This document shows, in pieces, positions 32,701-41,660 of a DNA stretch of 64,000 nt (position 1 is its first letter; every line of letters begins with the position of its first letter). The DNA comes from [Flavobacterium] thermophilum (lineage in GTDB: Bacteria; Bacillota; Bacilli; Bacillales; Anoxybacillaceae). The translations under genes were made by a program, and so were the position numbers. The notes under the pieces are model-generated. The model saw nothing but the letters and a program-made list of their open reading frames with translations, was not told where the DNA came from and did not search any database. The stretch lies in the NCBI GenBank assembly GCA_900450595.1, contig UGGS01000001.1, forward strand, positions 62,001 through 126,000, written 5' to 3'.

Positions 32701-33820
32701 TCAAGGCATTAAAGATGTCGCGGTGAAACAAATGCCAGATCCGAAAATTTTGAAGGATGATGATATTATTGTAAAAATCACAAGCACCGCCATTTGCGGC
32801 TCTGATCTTCATCTCGTGCACGGCATGGTCCCGAACATGCCGGAAGATTTCATTATCGGCCATGAACCGATGGGCATTGTCGAGGAAGTCGGCCCGGCGG
32901 TGACGAAAGTGAAAAAAGGCGACCGGGTCATCGTGCCGTTTACGATCGCCTGCGGGCAATGCTGGTATTGCCAGCACGGGCTCGAAAGCCAATGCGATGC
33001 GTCGAACCCAAACGGCGAATCGGGGGGGTATTTCGGCTATTCCGAGACGTTTGGCGGCTACCCGGGCGGGCAGGCTGAATATTTGCGCGTTCCGTTTGCC
33101 AACTTCACTCCGTTTGTCGTCCCGGAAAACTGTGAGTTGGAAGATGAAAAATTGCTGTTTTTGTCGGACATCATCCCGACCGCGTTTTGGGGCGTTGATG
33201 AGGCAGGGGTAAAAGATGGCGACACTGTTGTCGTGCTCGGCTGCGGGCCAGTTGGGCTGCTGACGCAAAAGTTTGCCTGGATGAAAGGGGCGAAACGCGT
33301 CATCGCCGTTGATTACATCGATTATCGGATCGAACATGCGAAAAAGACGAACAAAGTCGAAACGTTAAATTTCACTGAATACGAGAATGTCGGAGAATAT
33401 ATTAAAGAAATGACCGGAGGCGGGGCCGATGTCGTCATCGATTGTGTCGGGCTCGACGGAAAGATGACGCCGCTTGAGCTTATTGGCTCAGCGCTGAAGC
33501 TGCAAGGCGGGGCGATGGGGGCGATCGTCATCGCTTCGCAGGCGGTGCGCAAAGGCGGAACGATCCAGCTCGTCGGGGTATATGGCGCCCGCTACAACCA
33601 GTTTCCGCTCGGCGATTTGTTCTCACGCAACATTACGCTGAAAATGGGGCAGGCGCCGGTCATTCATTACATTCCGACGTTATACGAGTGGATCGTGGAA
33701 GGGAAGTTCGATCCGACCGATATCATTACCCATCGCCTGCCGCTTGATGAGGCGCAATACGCATACGAAATTTTCGACGAAAAGAAAGACGGCTGTATTA
33801 AAGTCGTGCTCAAGCCGTAA
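32684..33820 (+). CDS. Zinc-dependent alcohol dehydrogenase (formaldehyde dehydrogenase-like)
   Basis: 378 residues of the medium-chain dehydrogenase family. Catalytic zinc ligands lie in AICGSDLHLVHG (Cys) and IIGHEPMG (His, Glu). The structural zinc loop has three visible Cys (CGQCWYCQHGLESQC). The NAD site is VVLGCGPVGLLTQ. The long insert near GYSETFGGYPGGQAEYLRVP is typical of glutathione-independent formaldehyde dehydrogenase-like members. Substrate not certain. The ATG at 32684 follows GGAGGG; the upstream in-frame codons belong to the MFS remnant. Confidence 0.88.
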   Translation: MKAVTYQGIKDVAVKQMPDPKILKDDDIIVKITSTAICGSDLHLVHGMVPNMPEDFIIGHEPMGIVEEVGPAVTKVKKGDRVIVPFTIACGQCWYCQHGLESQCDASNPNGESGGYFGYSETFGGYPGGQAEYLRVPFANFTPFVVPENCELEDEKLLFLSDIIPTAFWGVDEAGVKDGDTVVVLGCGPVGLLTQKFAWMKGAKRVIAVDYIDYRIEHAKKTNKVETLNFTEYENVGEYIKEMTGGGADVVIDCVGLDGKMTPLELIGSALKLQGGAMGAIVIASQAVRKGGTIQLVGVYGARYNQFPLGDLFSRNITLKMGQAPVIHYIPTLYEWIVEGKFDPTDIITHRLPLDEAQYAYEIFDEKKDGCIKVVLKP

Positions 33821-33889
33821 CGTTCTAGCGATGCATAAAGGCAGTGCGGCCGAGACACGATAAGAAAAAATGTGGGAAGGAGGATGCGG

Positions 33890-34045
33890 GTGAACAATGT
33901 AGCGTTCCCGGTCGCCCGTCTCCATGACGGGACGATCCGCCAGCTCCAGCAACTCGAACAGCGGCTGCGTGAAGAAACAGGAGAAGAAATTGTGCTTGTC
34001 GCTTATGAGCGGAAAACGGTTGATGAGGAGGAGACGAAACGATGA
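33890..34045 (+). CDS. Small hydrophilic protein, first of three overlapping micro-genes
   Basis: 51 residues: MNNVAFPVARLHDGTIRQLQ, then a coiled, Glu/Arg-rich stretch ending DEEETKR. GTG start at 33890, six bases after AAGGAGG; the ATG at 33884 touches that site. It has the pattern of one short beta-hairpin and one helix. I do not recognise the family. Its last bases overlap the next start. Confidence 0.65.
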   Translation: MNNVAFPVARLHDGTIRQLQQLEQRLREETGEEIVLVAYERKTVDEEETKR

Positions 34046-34209
34046 TGAAGCGAAAAGTGAAATTTGACGCAGCGAAAAACAACAATAAAACGCCAACGGA
34101 AAGTTTGCCGGATACCGAATTTGCGGCACAATATGCCGGCGAGGAGGACATGATCCGCGGCGCGAACCGCAATTCGAAAAAAGGGAGACAAGGAGGCGGC
34201 GATGGGTAA
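34042..34209 (+). CDS. Small basic protein, second of three overlapping micro-genes
   Basis: 55 residues with tandem ATGs at 34042/34045, preceded by GAGGAGGAGAC. The sequence is polar throughout (KVKFDAAKNNNKTPTESL, then EFAAQYAGEEDMIRGANRNS and a KKGRQGGGDG tail), recalling minor spore proteins. No family is recognised with confidence. Confidence 0.65.
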   Translation: MMKRKVKFDAAKNNNKTPTESLPDTEFAAQYAGEEDMIRGANRNSKKGRQGGGDG

Positions 34210-34351
34210 AGAGCATAAGAAGCGGCCCGCTCGAACGAATGAAGAAATGGCGTTTGAATGGGGCGATTTCGCTGCCCACGAGCCGCTTTGGATCATGGAG
34301 GAACAAAAACGGGCGAAAGAAAATGAAAAGAAACGAAAAAAGCAGGGATAA
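34202..34351 (+). CDS. Small charged protein, third of three overlapping micro-genes
   Basis: 49 residues. AAGGAGGCGGCG precedes the ATG, which overlaps the previous stop. It contains a central aromatic piece (FEWGDFAAHEPLWIMEEQ) and a Lys-rich end. Function unknown. The tight overlaps and three good ribosome sites argue that all three micro-genes are translated from one message. Confidence 0.65.
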   Translation: MGKEHKKRPARTNEEMAFEWGDFAAHEPLWIMEEQKRAKENEKKRKKQG

Positions 34352-34367
34352 CGCTCCCTGCTTTTTC
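34341..34367 (+). terminator. Terminator of the micro-gene operon
   Basis: AGCAGGGA (34341-34348) pairs with TCCCTGCT (34355-34362), followed by TTTT. It overlaps the last codons. Confidence 0.85.
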
Positions 34368-34407
34368 GCGTGGTGCACAAAAAAGCCGTGCCTCCGGCGT
34401 TTGGCCG

Positions 34408-36177
34408 TTAGGCGGATGCCGAAGCGGACAAGGCGGACAGCGGCGCGGAAAACAGCGTTGCGCCGGTGCCGGACGGATCAAAATAGGCGACGATGACGGT
34501 TGGCGCAAACGAGAGCTGCTTCGCGGCGATATAGCGGCCGACATCAACCGGCACGATTTCCACGACCGTATGTTTAAACAATTCCTTTTCCCCGAGCCCA
34601 AGGGCGGCAAAATCCGCTCCGAGCGCCTCGGGCCGTTCGAGCAGCGCACGGTAGACGGCCGTGCGCGCCGTTTTGTCCGTTTTCTCATTCCACCACGGTT
34701 TGCGCGGCTTATATTTTTGATTGCGCAAGTAATCGTATTTCATGAGCGACTCGGCGACCGGCAGCGCGTCCGGGACGGCTGTGCGCAAAAATTCATGCAG
34801 GCGGCGGAACAAGTCTTCCAGTTGGTGGCCGATGCGCGCCCAGCCGCGCTCATCCCAATACGTGCCAAACTGCTGGAAAAAGTCAAACGGCGACGGGAAC
34901 ACATCGGTCACCAAGTACTCGATCGTTTCGTCCATTCGATGGGCGTTCCAATATTTTTCAAGCACGTCTTCCACTTGCTTGATGCGGATGACGTCATCAA
35001 ACGACAAGACGTTGTTGGCGAGCACTTCGTATGGCGCATGGTCCATATACACATAGCCGTACTCCTCGGCGCGCAGGCGCAACCCAGTGCCGCGCAGCAG
35101 TTTCAAAAAGCCAAGCTGCAGTTCTTCCGGACGGAGGGCGAATACGTCGTTAAACGTCTTTCGGAACGAGTTGTAGTCTTCTTCGGGAAGACCGGCGATC
35201 AAATCCAAATGTTGGGCGATTTTCCCGCCCTCTTTAATCATCGTTACCGTTCGCGAAAGTTTGGCGAAGTTTTGTTTGCGCATAATGAGCCGATTCACTT
35301 CGTCGTTCGTCGACTGGACGCCGATTTCAAAGCGGAACAGGCCGGGCGGCGCTTCGCGGTTTAAAAACTCGATCACCTCGGGACGCATAATGTCGGCGGT
35401 AATTTCAAACTGAAAGACCGTTCCTGGTACATGTTCGTCAATCAAAAAGCGGAACATGTCCATGGCATAGCTGCGGCTGATGTTGAACGTCCGGTCGACG
35501 AACTTGATCGTCCGCGCCCCGTGCCGCATTAAGTAGCGCAAGTCGTCTTTGATTTTTTCGCGGTCAAAGTAGCGGACGCCGACTTCGATCGAGGACAGGC
35601 AAAATTGGCAGCTGAACGGGCAGCCGCGGCTCGTTTCAACATACACGACCCGGTTCGGAAGATGGGGAATGTCTTCCGGAAAGCGAAACGGCGACGGCAT
35701 GTCGGCAAGGCGGACTTTGTTTCGCTGCGGATTGATGACAATGCGGCCCCCGTCGCGAAACGCGAGACCGGCGATATCACGGACGTCTCCATGGCCGTCT
35801 AAAGCGAAAAGCAGCTGTTTAAACGTTTCCTCTCCTTCGCCGACGACGATAAAGTCAAACTCCGGCACCCGCTCCATCCATTCGCGCACATCGTACGACA
35901 CTTCCGGGCCGCCGGCGACAATGACCATATTCGGCGCTGCTTTTTTTAACATTTTGGCGACTTTGATCGTCTCTTCAATGTTCCAAATGTAGCAGCTGAA
36001 GCCGATGACATCCGGCCGGCGCTGGTACAAATCGGCGACGATGTTCAGCGCCGGGTCTTTGATCGTATACTCAACGAGCTTGACGTCAAACTCCGGCATT
36101 GCGTATGCTTTTAAATAGCGGATGGCGAGGTTCATATGAATGTATTTGGCGTTCAATGTCGTGCAGACAATATTCAT
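34408..36177 (-). CDS. B12-binding domain radical SAM protein (DUF4080 type)
   Basis: 589 residues. The N-terminal ~150 form a cobalamin-binding-like Rossmann domain (VIGFSCYIWNIEETIKVA...VIVAGGPEVSYD). The radical SAM core has the [4Fe-4S] motif in TSRGCPFSCQFCLSS (CxxxCxxC, about residues 189-196) and the GLPEEDYNSF loop, and a C-terminal DUF4080 region follows. It probably catalyses a methylation or rearrangement; substrate unknown. The canonical DxHxxG lower-ligand motif of B12 domains is not evident. Start at 36177 after AAAGGGG. Single gene. Confidence 0.85.
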   Translation of the reverse strand: MNIVCTTLNAKYIHMNLAIRYLKAYAMPEFDVKLVEYTIKDPALNIVADLYQRRPDVIGFSCYIWNIEETIKVAKMLKKAAPNMVIVAGGPEVSYDVREWMERVPEFDFIVVGEGEETFKQLLFALDGHGDVRDIAGLAFRDGGRIVINPQRNKVRLADMPSPFRFPEDIPHLPNRVVYVETSRGCPFSCQFCLSSIEVGVRYFDREKIKDDLRYLMRHGARTIKFVDRTFNISRSYAMDMFRFLIDEHVPGTVFQFEITADIMRPEVIEFLNREAPPGLFRFEIGVQSTNDEVNRLIMRKQNFAKLSRTVTMIKEGGKIAQHLDLIAGLPEEDYNSFRKTFNDVFALRPEELQLGFLKLLRGTGLRLRAEEYGYVYMDHAPYEVLANNVLSFDDVIRIKQVEDVLEKYWNAHRMDETIEYLVTDVFPSPFDFFQQFGTYWDERGWARIGHQLEDLFRRLHEFLRTAVPDALPVAESLMKYDYLRNQKYKPRKPWWNEKTDKTARTAVYRALLERPEALGADFAALGLGEKELFKHTVVEIVPVDVGRYIAAKQLSFAPTVIVAYFDPSGTGATLFSAPLSALSASASA

Positions 36178-36370
36178 AGAAGCAAAACCCCTTTGATTAG
36201 CGTACTAACCTCTCATTATAACGCAGTTTAACCAAACGAAAAAGAAGAAAAACTTGTCGAACGGTGGAGAAAAGAATTCGCAAAATCTTCATGAGCGAAG
36301 GGAGGAGTAAATTTTTCCACATCGAATATATATTTCGTTGAATGGTTTGAATAGACAAGGAGAGATGGAT

Positions 36371-38587
36371 ATGGCCCAAAGCCTTTCTCCGCGGGAAGAA
36401 CAAAATGCATCGCCGGATGTGCGGTCGCTTGAAGAGGAAAATCGGCGGTTAAAAGAGCGGTTGAACAGTTATTCGATCATTTTTGAGCGGTCGCTCGATG
36501 CGATCGTGATTTTAAATAAAAACGGTGAATTTGTCGATGTGAACGAAGCGGCGTGCAAGCTGTTTGAGATGGATAAGTTTGACTTGATCGGCCGTTCGTT
36601 CTCTTCGTTCCTCGAACTCGTGCCGCCGGATATTTTGCTGTTTCAGCAGTCGATGCTGCAAAAGTTCGGCTCGTTCAGCGACGAGCTGCTCATTAAGCTG
36701 CCGGACGGCAAGGTGAAGCATATCGAATTTTCGATAAAAAAAGACGTGTTTCATGAATTTGACCTCGTGATGATGCGCGACGTTTCGGCTCATAAGGCGC
36801 TTGAGCGCGAACGAATCATTCATGAGTTTTTGTTTCGCGACGTATTCAACCGCGCCGTCGACGGCATCGTCATTTTCGATGAATTTGGGCGGTTTATCGA
36901 TGTCAATCCGGCGTTTTCGATGAGCTTGAACTTGGAAAAAGGAAAACTGCTCAATTTGTCGTTTCAGCAGTTCGTCGCCCGCGAATGCGCCAATGAGTTC
37001 GCACGGCTGCTCGCGGAAGTGAAAGAAAAGGGAACGGCCAAAGGCGAGTTGTCGCTTGTCCGCCCGGACGGAACGGTGAAAATGTTTGAACTGACGGCGA
37101 CGTCGAACGTCTACAGCGGCTTTTACATGGCCATTATGCGCGACGTGACCGAGAGGAAAAATATGGAAATCAAGCTACAAAAAAGCGAAGAGCGGTTTCG
37201 GGCCATTTTCGAGCAGGCGCATGAGGCGATTCTCATTTGGGATGATTTTGGCTACATATTGAACGCCAATCCGGCCGCGAGCCGGACGTTTGAGCTGCCT
37301 TTGAATTTGCTTGTGCGCCGCAATTTGCTCGATTTTGTGGAATATGGGGATGAAAAGGTGAAGCGGATTTTCAGCGAGTTCCGCCAAAAAGGGGAAATTC
37401 GCGATGAGCTGACGTTCCATATGCCAAACGGCGAACAGAAACAGCTTGAGTTTACGATGAAAAAAGGGGCGATTGACGGCTACCATTTGACCATTTTCCG
37501 CAACGTGAGCGAGCGGCGGAAAATCGAGCGCGAACTGCGGGAAAGCGAACAAAAATTCCGCAGCATTTTCGATCACTCGATGGACGGCATTTTGCTTTGG
37601 GATGAGCAGCATCGCATCATTGACGCCAATCCAATCGCCTGCGGCATTTTTTCTGCTGAAAAGGAGGCGCTTCTTGGCCGGAAGGTCGGCGAACTTCTTC
37701 CGGACCGGGCGCGCCGCCAGTTGAATAAGCTGATGGCTGAGTGTCAGCGCGCTGGCGAGGCGAGCGGCGAAGTCGAGTTTTCCGATGAGACAAAGGGGCG
37801 AATCATCGAGTTTTCGTTGAAAAAAGAAGTCATTCCCGGCGTTGGAATGATGACGTTTCGCGATGTGACCGAGCGGAAGGAGATGGAGCTGCAGCTGCGC
37901 AAATCGGATACGCTCAATGTCGTCGGCGAGCTCGCTGCCGGCATCGCCCACGAAATCCGCAACCCGATGACGGCGTTAAAAGGGTTCATCCAGCTGCTGC
38001 AAGGAAGCATTGACGGCGATTATTCGATGTATTTTAATGTCATTATGTCGGAATTGAAGCGGATCGAATCGATCATCACCGAGTTTCTCGTTTTGGCCAA
38101 ACCGCAGGCGGTGCAATACAAGCAAAACGACATTTGCAAAATCATGCAGGATACGATCGATTTGATCAGCGCCCAGGCGATGATGCATAACGTGCAAATC
38201 ATTGCCGATTTCGACCGCGGGCTGCCGCCGGTGTATTGCGAGCCGAATCAGCTGAAGCAGGTGTTTATCAACATTTTGAAAAACGCCATTGAAGTGATGC
38301 CAAAAGGCGGGGACATCACGGTGCGGATCGCCCGCATGGGCAAAAATGTTCGCATTTCCATCACTGACCAAGGCTGCGGCATTCCGAAAGATAAAATCAA
38401 AAAACTCGGCGAGCCGTTTTATACGACGAAAGAGCGCGGCACCGGACTCGGCTTGATGGTCAGCTATAAAATCATAGAAGAGCACCAAGGGAAAATTGAC
38501 GTGGAAAGCGAAGTCGGGGTCGGCACGACGTTTCATATTACGCTGCCGATTGAGCGGACAGAGAGGGAAGACGACGATGGCGATTGA
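36371..38587 (+). CDS. Sensor histidine kinase with four PAS domains (KinA/KinE-like)
   Basis: 738 residues, no membrane span. After a short coiled start there are four tandem PAS domains, each with the pattern D.I.I.D..G.....N (about residues 35-150, 155-270, 280-390 and 400-510). The HisKA H-box is GIAHEIRNPMTALKGFIQLL, the N-box FINILKNAIEVM, and the G boxes DQGCGIP and GTGLGLMVS. Cytoplasmic multi-PAS kinases of this kind feed phosphate into the Spo0F/Spo0A relay. No response regulator is adjacent, as usual for phosphorelay kinases. ATG at 36371 after AAGGAG. It overlaps ogt by 11 bases. Confidence 0.9.
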   Translation: MAQSLSPREEQNASPDVRSLEEENRRLKERLNSYSIIFERSLDAIVILNKNGEFVDVNEAACKLFEMDKFDLIGRSFSSFLELVPPDILLFQQSMLQKFGSFSDELLIKLPDGKVKHIEFSIKKDVFHEFDLVMMRDVSAHKALERERIIHEFLFRDVFNRAVDGIVIFDEFGRFIDVNPAFSMSLNLEKGKLLNLSFQQFVARECANEFARLLAEVKEKGTAKGELSLVRPDGTVKMFELTATSNVYSGFYMAIMRDVTERKNMEIKLQKSEERFRAIFEQAHEAILIWDDFGYILNANPAASRTFELPLNLLVRRNLLDFVEYGDEKVKRIFSEFRQKGEIRDELTFHMPNGEQKQLEFTMKKGAIDGYHLTIFRNVSERRKIERELRESEQKFRSIFDHSMDGILLWDEQHRIIDANPIACGIFSAEKEALLGRKVGELLPDRARRQLNKLMAECQRAGEASGEVEFSDETKGRIIEFSLKKEVIPGVGMMTFRDVTERKEMELQLRKSDTLNVVGELAAGIAHEIRNPMTALKGFIQLLQGSIDGDYSMYFNVIMSELKRIESIITEFLVLAKPQAVQYKQNDICKIMQDTIDLISAQAMMHNVQIIADFDRGLPPVYCEPNQLKQVFINILKNAIEVMPKGGDITVRIARMGKNVRISITDQGCGIPKDKIKKLGEPFYTTKERGTGLGLMVSYKIIEEHQGKIDVESEVGVGTTFHITLPIERTEREDDDGD

Positions 38588-39080
38588 ATATGCCGTATAC
38601 CGGTCGGAGCTGCTTGGCGATCTATACATCGCTTCCGACGGCGAAGCGATCATGAAAGTTGAACTGTTTCCGGAAGAATGGCGCGCGTTTGCGGGCGGGC
38701 ATCCGGTTGTCCAAAGCCGGTCGCCGTTGCTTGAACGCGCGCTTCGACAGTTGGATGAGTACTTTCACGGCCGCCGCCGGACGTTTGATTTGCCGCTGAA
38801 ATGGAAAGGGACGCCCTTCCAAGAAGAAGTGTGGGCGGCGCTTTGCCGCATCCCATACGGCGAGACGGCGACATACGCTGACATCGTTGCGCAAATCGGC
38901 CGCCCGAAGGCGGTCCGCGCCGTCGGCCAGGCGAACCGGGCGAATGAGCTCGCCATCATCGTCCCGTGCCATCGCATTGTCGGCAAAAACGGCGCCCTCG
39001 TCGGCTACGCCGGAAGCCGAACCGATGTAAAAGCAAAGCTGCTGGAGTTGGAGCGGCGCTATCAATCGCGCTTCAGCTGA
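38577..39080 (+). CDS. ogt: Methylated-DNA--[protein]-cysteine S-methyltransferase
   Basis: 167 residues; repairs O6-alkylguanine by taking the alkyl group on its own Cys. The active site IVPCHRIVG is intact (Cys about residue 129). The helix-turn-helix RPKAVRAVGQANRANE with the Arg finger and the GYAGSRTDVKAKLLELE tail are present. The ATG lies within the end of the kinase gene after AGAGAGGGAAG, so the two are translationally coupled. Confidence 0.95.
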   Translation: MAIEYAVYRSELLGDLYIASDGEAIMKVELFPEEWRAFAGGHPVVQSRSPLLERALRQLDEYFHGRRRTFDLPLKWKGTPFQEEVWAALCRIPYGETATYADIVAQIGRPKAVRAVGQANRANELAIIVPCHRIVGKNGALVGYAGSRTDVKAKLLELERRYQSRFS

Positions 39081-39114
39081 TCGGTGGGTGTGTATGCCTC
39101 CCAAAATGGCGCCC

Positions 39115-39141
39115 GCCCCCATGACGCGAATCCATGGGGGC
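39115..39141. terminator. GC-rich hairpin between ogt and the ABC permease
   Basis: GCCCCCATG (39115-39123) pairs with CATGGGGGC (39133-39141). It separates converging genes. T-runs are poor on both sides, so termination is probable rather than certain. Confidence 0.5.
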
Positions 39142-39154
39142 AGGGAACGGGACA

Positions 39155-40168
39155 TTATTTTTTTTGCCAATGCGACAACGCGAGGGCGCCGACTAAAATG
39201 GCGCCTTTAATAATGTCTTGGGCGTAATACGGGACGTTCATCATCGTCAAGCCGTTCAACAACACGCCCATCAAAATCGAACCGAACAGGGTGCCGATGA
39301 CGTTCGGCTTGCCGGCGCCGAAGACAGAAAAGCCGATGTAGGCGGCGGCGACGCCGTCCATCAAAAACGAAGCGCCGGCCGACACTTGCCCGGTGCCGAT
39401 GCGCGAGGCGAGCACGATGCCCCCCAAGGCGGCGAAAAAGCCGCTGATGACGTACGCATACGTCCGGTAACGGTTGACCGGGATGCCGGAGAGCCGTGCC
39501 GCTTCCCGGTTTTCACCCGTTAAATAAAAGAGACGGCCAGGTTTGGTGTATGTTAAAAACAAGTGGGCGGCCATGACGACAACGAGCATGAGCAAGACCG
39601 AAAACGGCACGCCAAACAGCTCCCCTTGGCCGATAAATAAAAAGGAAGGAATAAATTTGCCCGGCGCCGTGCCGCCATCAGGCAGCGGCATGTCGTTATA
39701 AATCGAAAATCCTTTTGTATACGTAAGCTGCACGCCGTTGATCGCGTACATCGTCGCCAACGTGGCGAGCAAATCGGGCAGTTTGAATTTGACGATCAAC
39801 AACGAATTAAGCAGCCCGACGGCGACGCCGAGCAACAGCGGCACGAGCAAGGTGACGAAAATTTCTTGGCGATGCAAGACAAGCGCCGCCGCACTGGCAA
39901 TCGTCGCCAAGCTCACTGTCGAACCGACCGACAAATCGAAGCCGTCGACGATGAGCGAAAATGTAATGCCAATGGCCACCAAGGTGACGATGGAAATGGA
40001 ACGCAAAATGTCGCTGAAGTTTTCATAGGTGAAAAACCGGTCTTGTGTCAGGCCAAAATAGGCGATTACAGCCAAAATGGCAAGCAGTGTGCCATGTTTA
40101 TACAAAAATTCAAGAATGAACGGCGCCGTTTTTTTCGACGGCGCTGTGGAAACGGCTGGCTGGCTCAT
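39155..40168 (-). CDS. ABC sugar-type permease, probable methylthioribose importer
   Basis: 337 residues of the RbsC/BPD_transp_2 family, about nine spans, with the signature DGFDLSVGSTVSLATIASA and GENREAARLSGIPVNRYR. ATG at 40168 after GGAGGTGAG; the frame upstream overlaps the ATPase gene. Last gene of the S-box operon that starts with mtnK. That position next to methylthioribose kinase and methylthioribose-1-phosphate isomerase points to methylthioribose as the sugar. Confidence 0.85.
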   Translation of the reverse strand: MSQPAVSTAPSKKTAPFILEFLYKHGTLLAILAVIAYFGLTQDRFFTYENFSDILRSISIVTLVAIGITFSLIVDGFDLSVGSTVSLATIASAAALVLHRQEIFVTLLVPLLLGVAVGLLNSLLIVKFKLPDLLATLATMYAINGVQLTYTKGFSIYNDMPLPDGGTAPGKFIPSFLFIGQGELFGVPFSVLLMLVVVMAAHLFLTYTKPGRLFYLTGENREAARLSGIPVNRYRTYAYVISGFFAALGGIVLASRIGTGQVSAGASFLMDGVAAAYIGFSVFGAGKPNVIGTLFGSILMGVLLNGLTMMNVPYYAQDIIKGAILVGALALSHWQKK

Positions 40169-41660
40169 CGATCTCACCTCCGCTGCAATAGTACACAAGC
40201 TGTTCATAGGTTAGTTCTGCGGCCGGCAGGCGGGTGAGCAGCCGGCCGTCAGCCATGATGTAGATGGTGTCGCACACCTCAAGAAGCTCGTGAAATTCAC
40301 TCGAAAAATATAGTACTGTTTTTCCTTCATCGGCGAGAGCACGGATGATGGAAAACACCTCTTGTTTGGCGTGGACATCGATTCCTTTCGTGGGCTCGTC
40401 GAATAGAAAAACACGCGCGTTTGTGTTCAGCCATTTGCCGATGACGACTTTCTGCTGGTTGCCGCCGCTTAAGTGGCGGACAGCGGTCGAAGGCGACGGC
40501 GGATGGATGCCGAGCGAGCGGACAAGTTCGTCGGCGGCGTCCGTTTCCTTCCTCCGGCTGATCCATTGCCAGCGCGACAGCCGGGAAAGGAGGCGGACGG
40601 TGATGTTGGTTTTCACTGACTCGGGCAAGAACAGCCCTTGTTTGCGCCGTTCTTCCGGAATAAGACAAAGGCCGGCGGCAATCGCTTCATGCGGCGATGA
40701 AAATGTATAGCGCCGGCCGTCAAGTTGCCATTCGCCAGACGTCTTCCGGTGGGCGATGAGGCTTTCAGCGAGCTCCGTTTTGCCGGCGCCAACCAAGCCG
40801 GCGATGCCGACGATTTCGCCGCGATGGGCGTAAAGATCGACCGTCGTGCCGGTTTTTTCGATCGTGATCCCACGGACGGCAAAGGCGATGTCGCTTCCAT
40901 GCGCGCGCGTTTGTTTCATGGCGGCGGCTCGCCTTGTTCCGGTCATATGAAGGACGATGTCTTCAAGCGGCAAACCGCGGGCGGAACCATGGTAGACGAC
41001 GCGGCCGTCGCGCAAAATCGTCAGCCGGTCGGCGATTTCCTGCACTTCTTTCAGTTTATGAGAGATGTAAATAAAGCCGACGCCTTGCTGTTTCAGTTCC
41101 GTGATGATGGCAAACAGCCGCTTCGTTTCGGCTTCGCTCAAGGCGGCGGTCGGTTCGTCCAAAATGATGTAGCGCGCATTCGATGACAACACTTTGGCGA
41201 GCACGATCAGCTGTTTTTCATGGAGCGAGCAGTCGCGCACGAGCTTCGTCGGCGGGATGGAAAGGCCGACGCGGCGAAGCAGAGCGGCGGCCCGCTCTTT
41301 TTCTTGGCGCAGCGAGCGGATCGGCCGGTTTTTCACATCAGCGAGCTCGTCAGCCGCCAAGTTTTCGTAAACGGGCAATCCTGGGAAAAGCGCCGTGTCG
41401 ACCTCTTGGACGACGAAGCCGATGCCGGCTCGTTTCGCGTCAAGCGGCGACGAAAAGGTGCAGTTGACGCCATCGATCGTGATCGTGCCGGCGTCGGGAG
41501 GAATGGCGCCGGCCAAAATGTTCATGAGCGTGCTTTTGCCGGCGCCGTTCATGCCTAAAAGGGCGTGGACTTCGCCCGGACGGACGTCGAAGTCCACGCC
41601 GTCAAGCACGCGCACGGCGCCAAACGATTTTTCCATGCCCCGCATTGACAACCCGTTCAT
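40110..41660 (-). CDS. ABC sugar-type ATPase with two ATP-binding domains, probable methylthioribose importer
   Basis: 516 residues of the RbsA type. The first domain has Walker A GMNGAGKST, a degenerate signature (CSLHEKQ) and Walker B YIILDEPTAALS. The second has a Walker A-like GLVGAGKTEL, signature LSGGNQQK and Walker B VFLFDEPTKGID. Two unequal domains are normal for this family. The ATG at 41660 follows AGGTGAAC. Both ends overlap neighbours (4 and 59 bases), consistent with coupled translation. Confidence 0.9.
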   Translation of the reverse strand: MNGLSMRGMEKSFGAVRVLDGVDFDVRPGEVHALLGMNGAGKSTLMNILAGAIPPDAGTITIDGVNCTFSSPLDAKRAGIGFVVQEVDTALFPGLPVYENLAADELADVKNRPIRSLRQEKERAAALLRRVGLSIPPTKLVRDCSLHEKQLIVLAKVLSSNARYIILDEPTAALSEAETKRLFAIITELKQQGVGFIYISHKLKEVQEIADRLTILRDGRVVYHGSARGLPLEDIVLHMTGTRRAAAMKQTRAHGSDIAFAVRGITIEKTGTTVDLYAHRGEIVGIAGLVGAGKTELAESLIAHRKTSGEWQLDGRRYTFSSPHEAIAAGLCLIPEERRKQGLFLPESVKTNITVRLLSRLSRWQWISRRKETDAADELVRSLGIHPPSPSTAVRHLSGGNQQKVVIGKWLNTNARVFLFDEPTKGIDVHAKQEVFSIIRALADEGKTVLYFSSEFHELLEVCDTIYIMADGRLLTRLPAAELTYEQLVYYCSGGEIDEPASRFHSAVEKNGAVHS

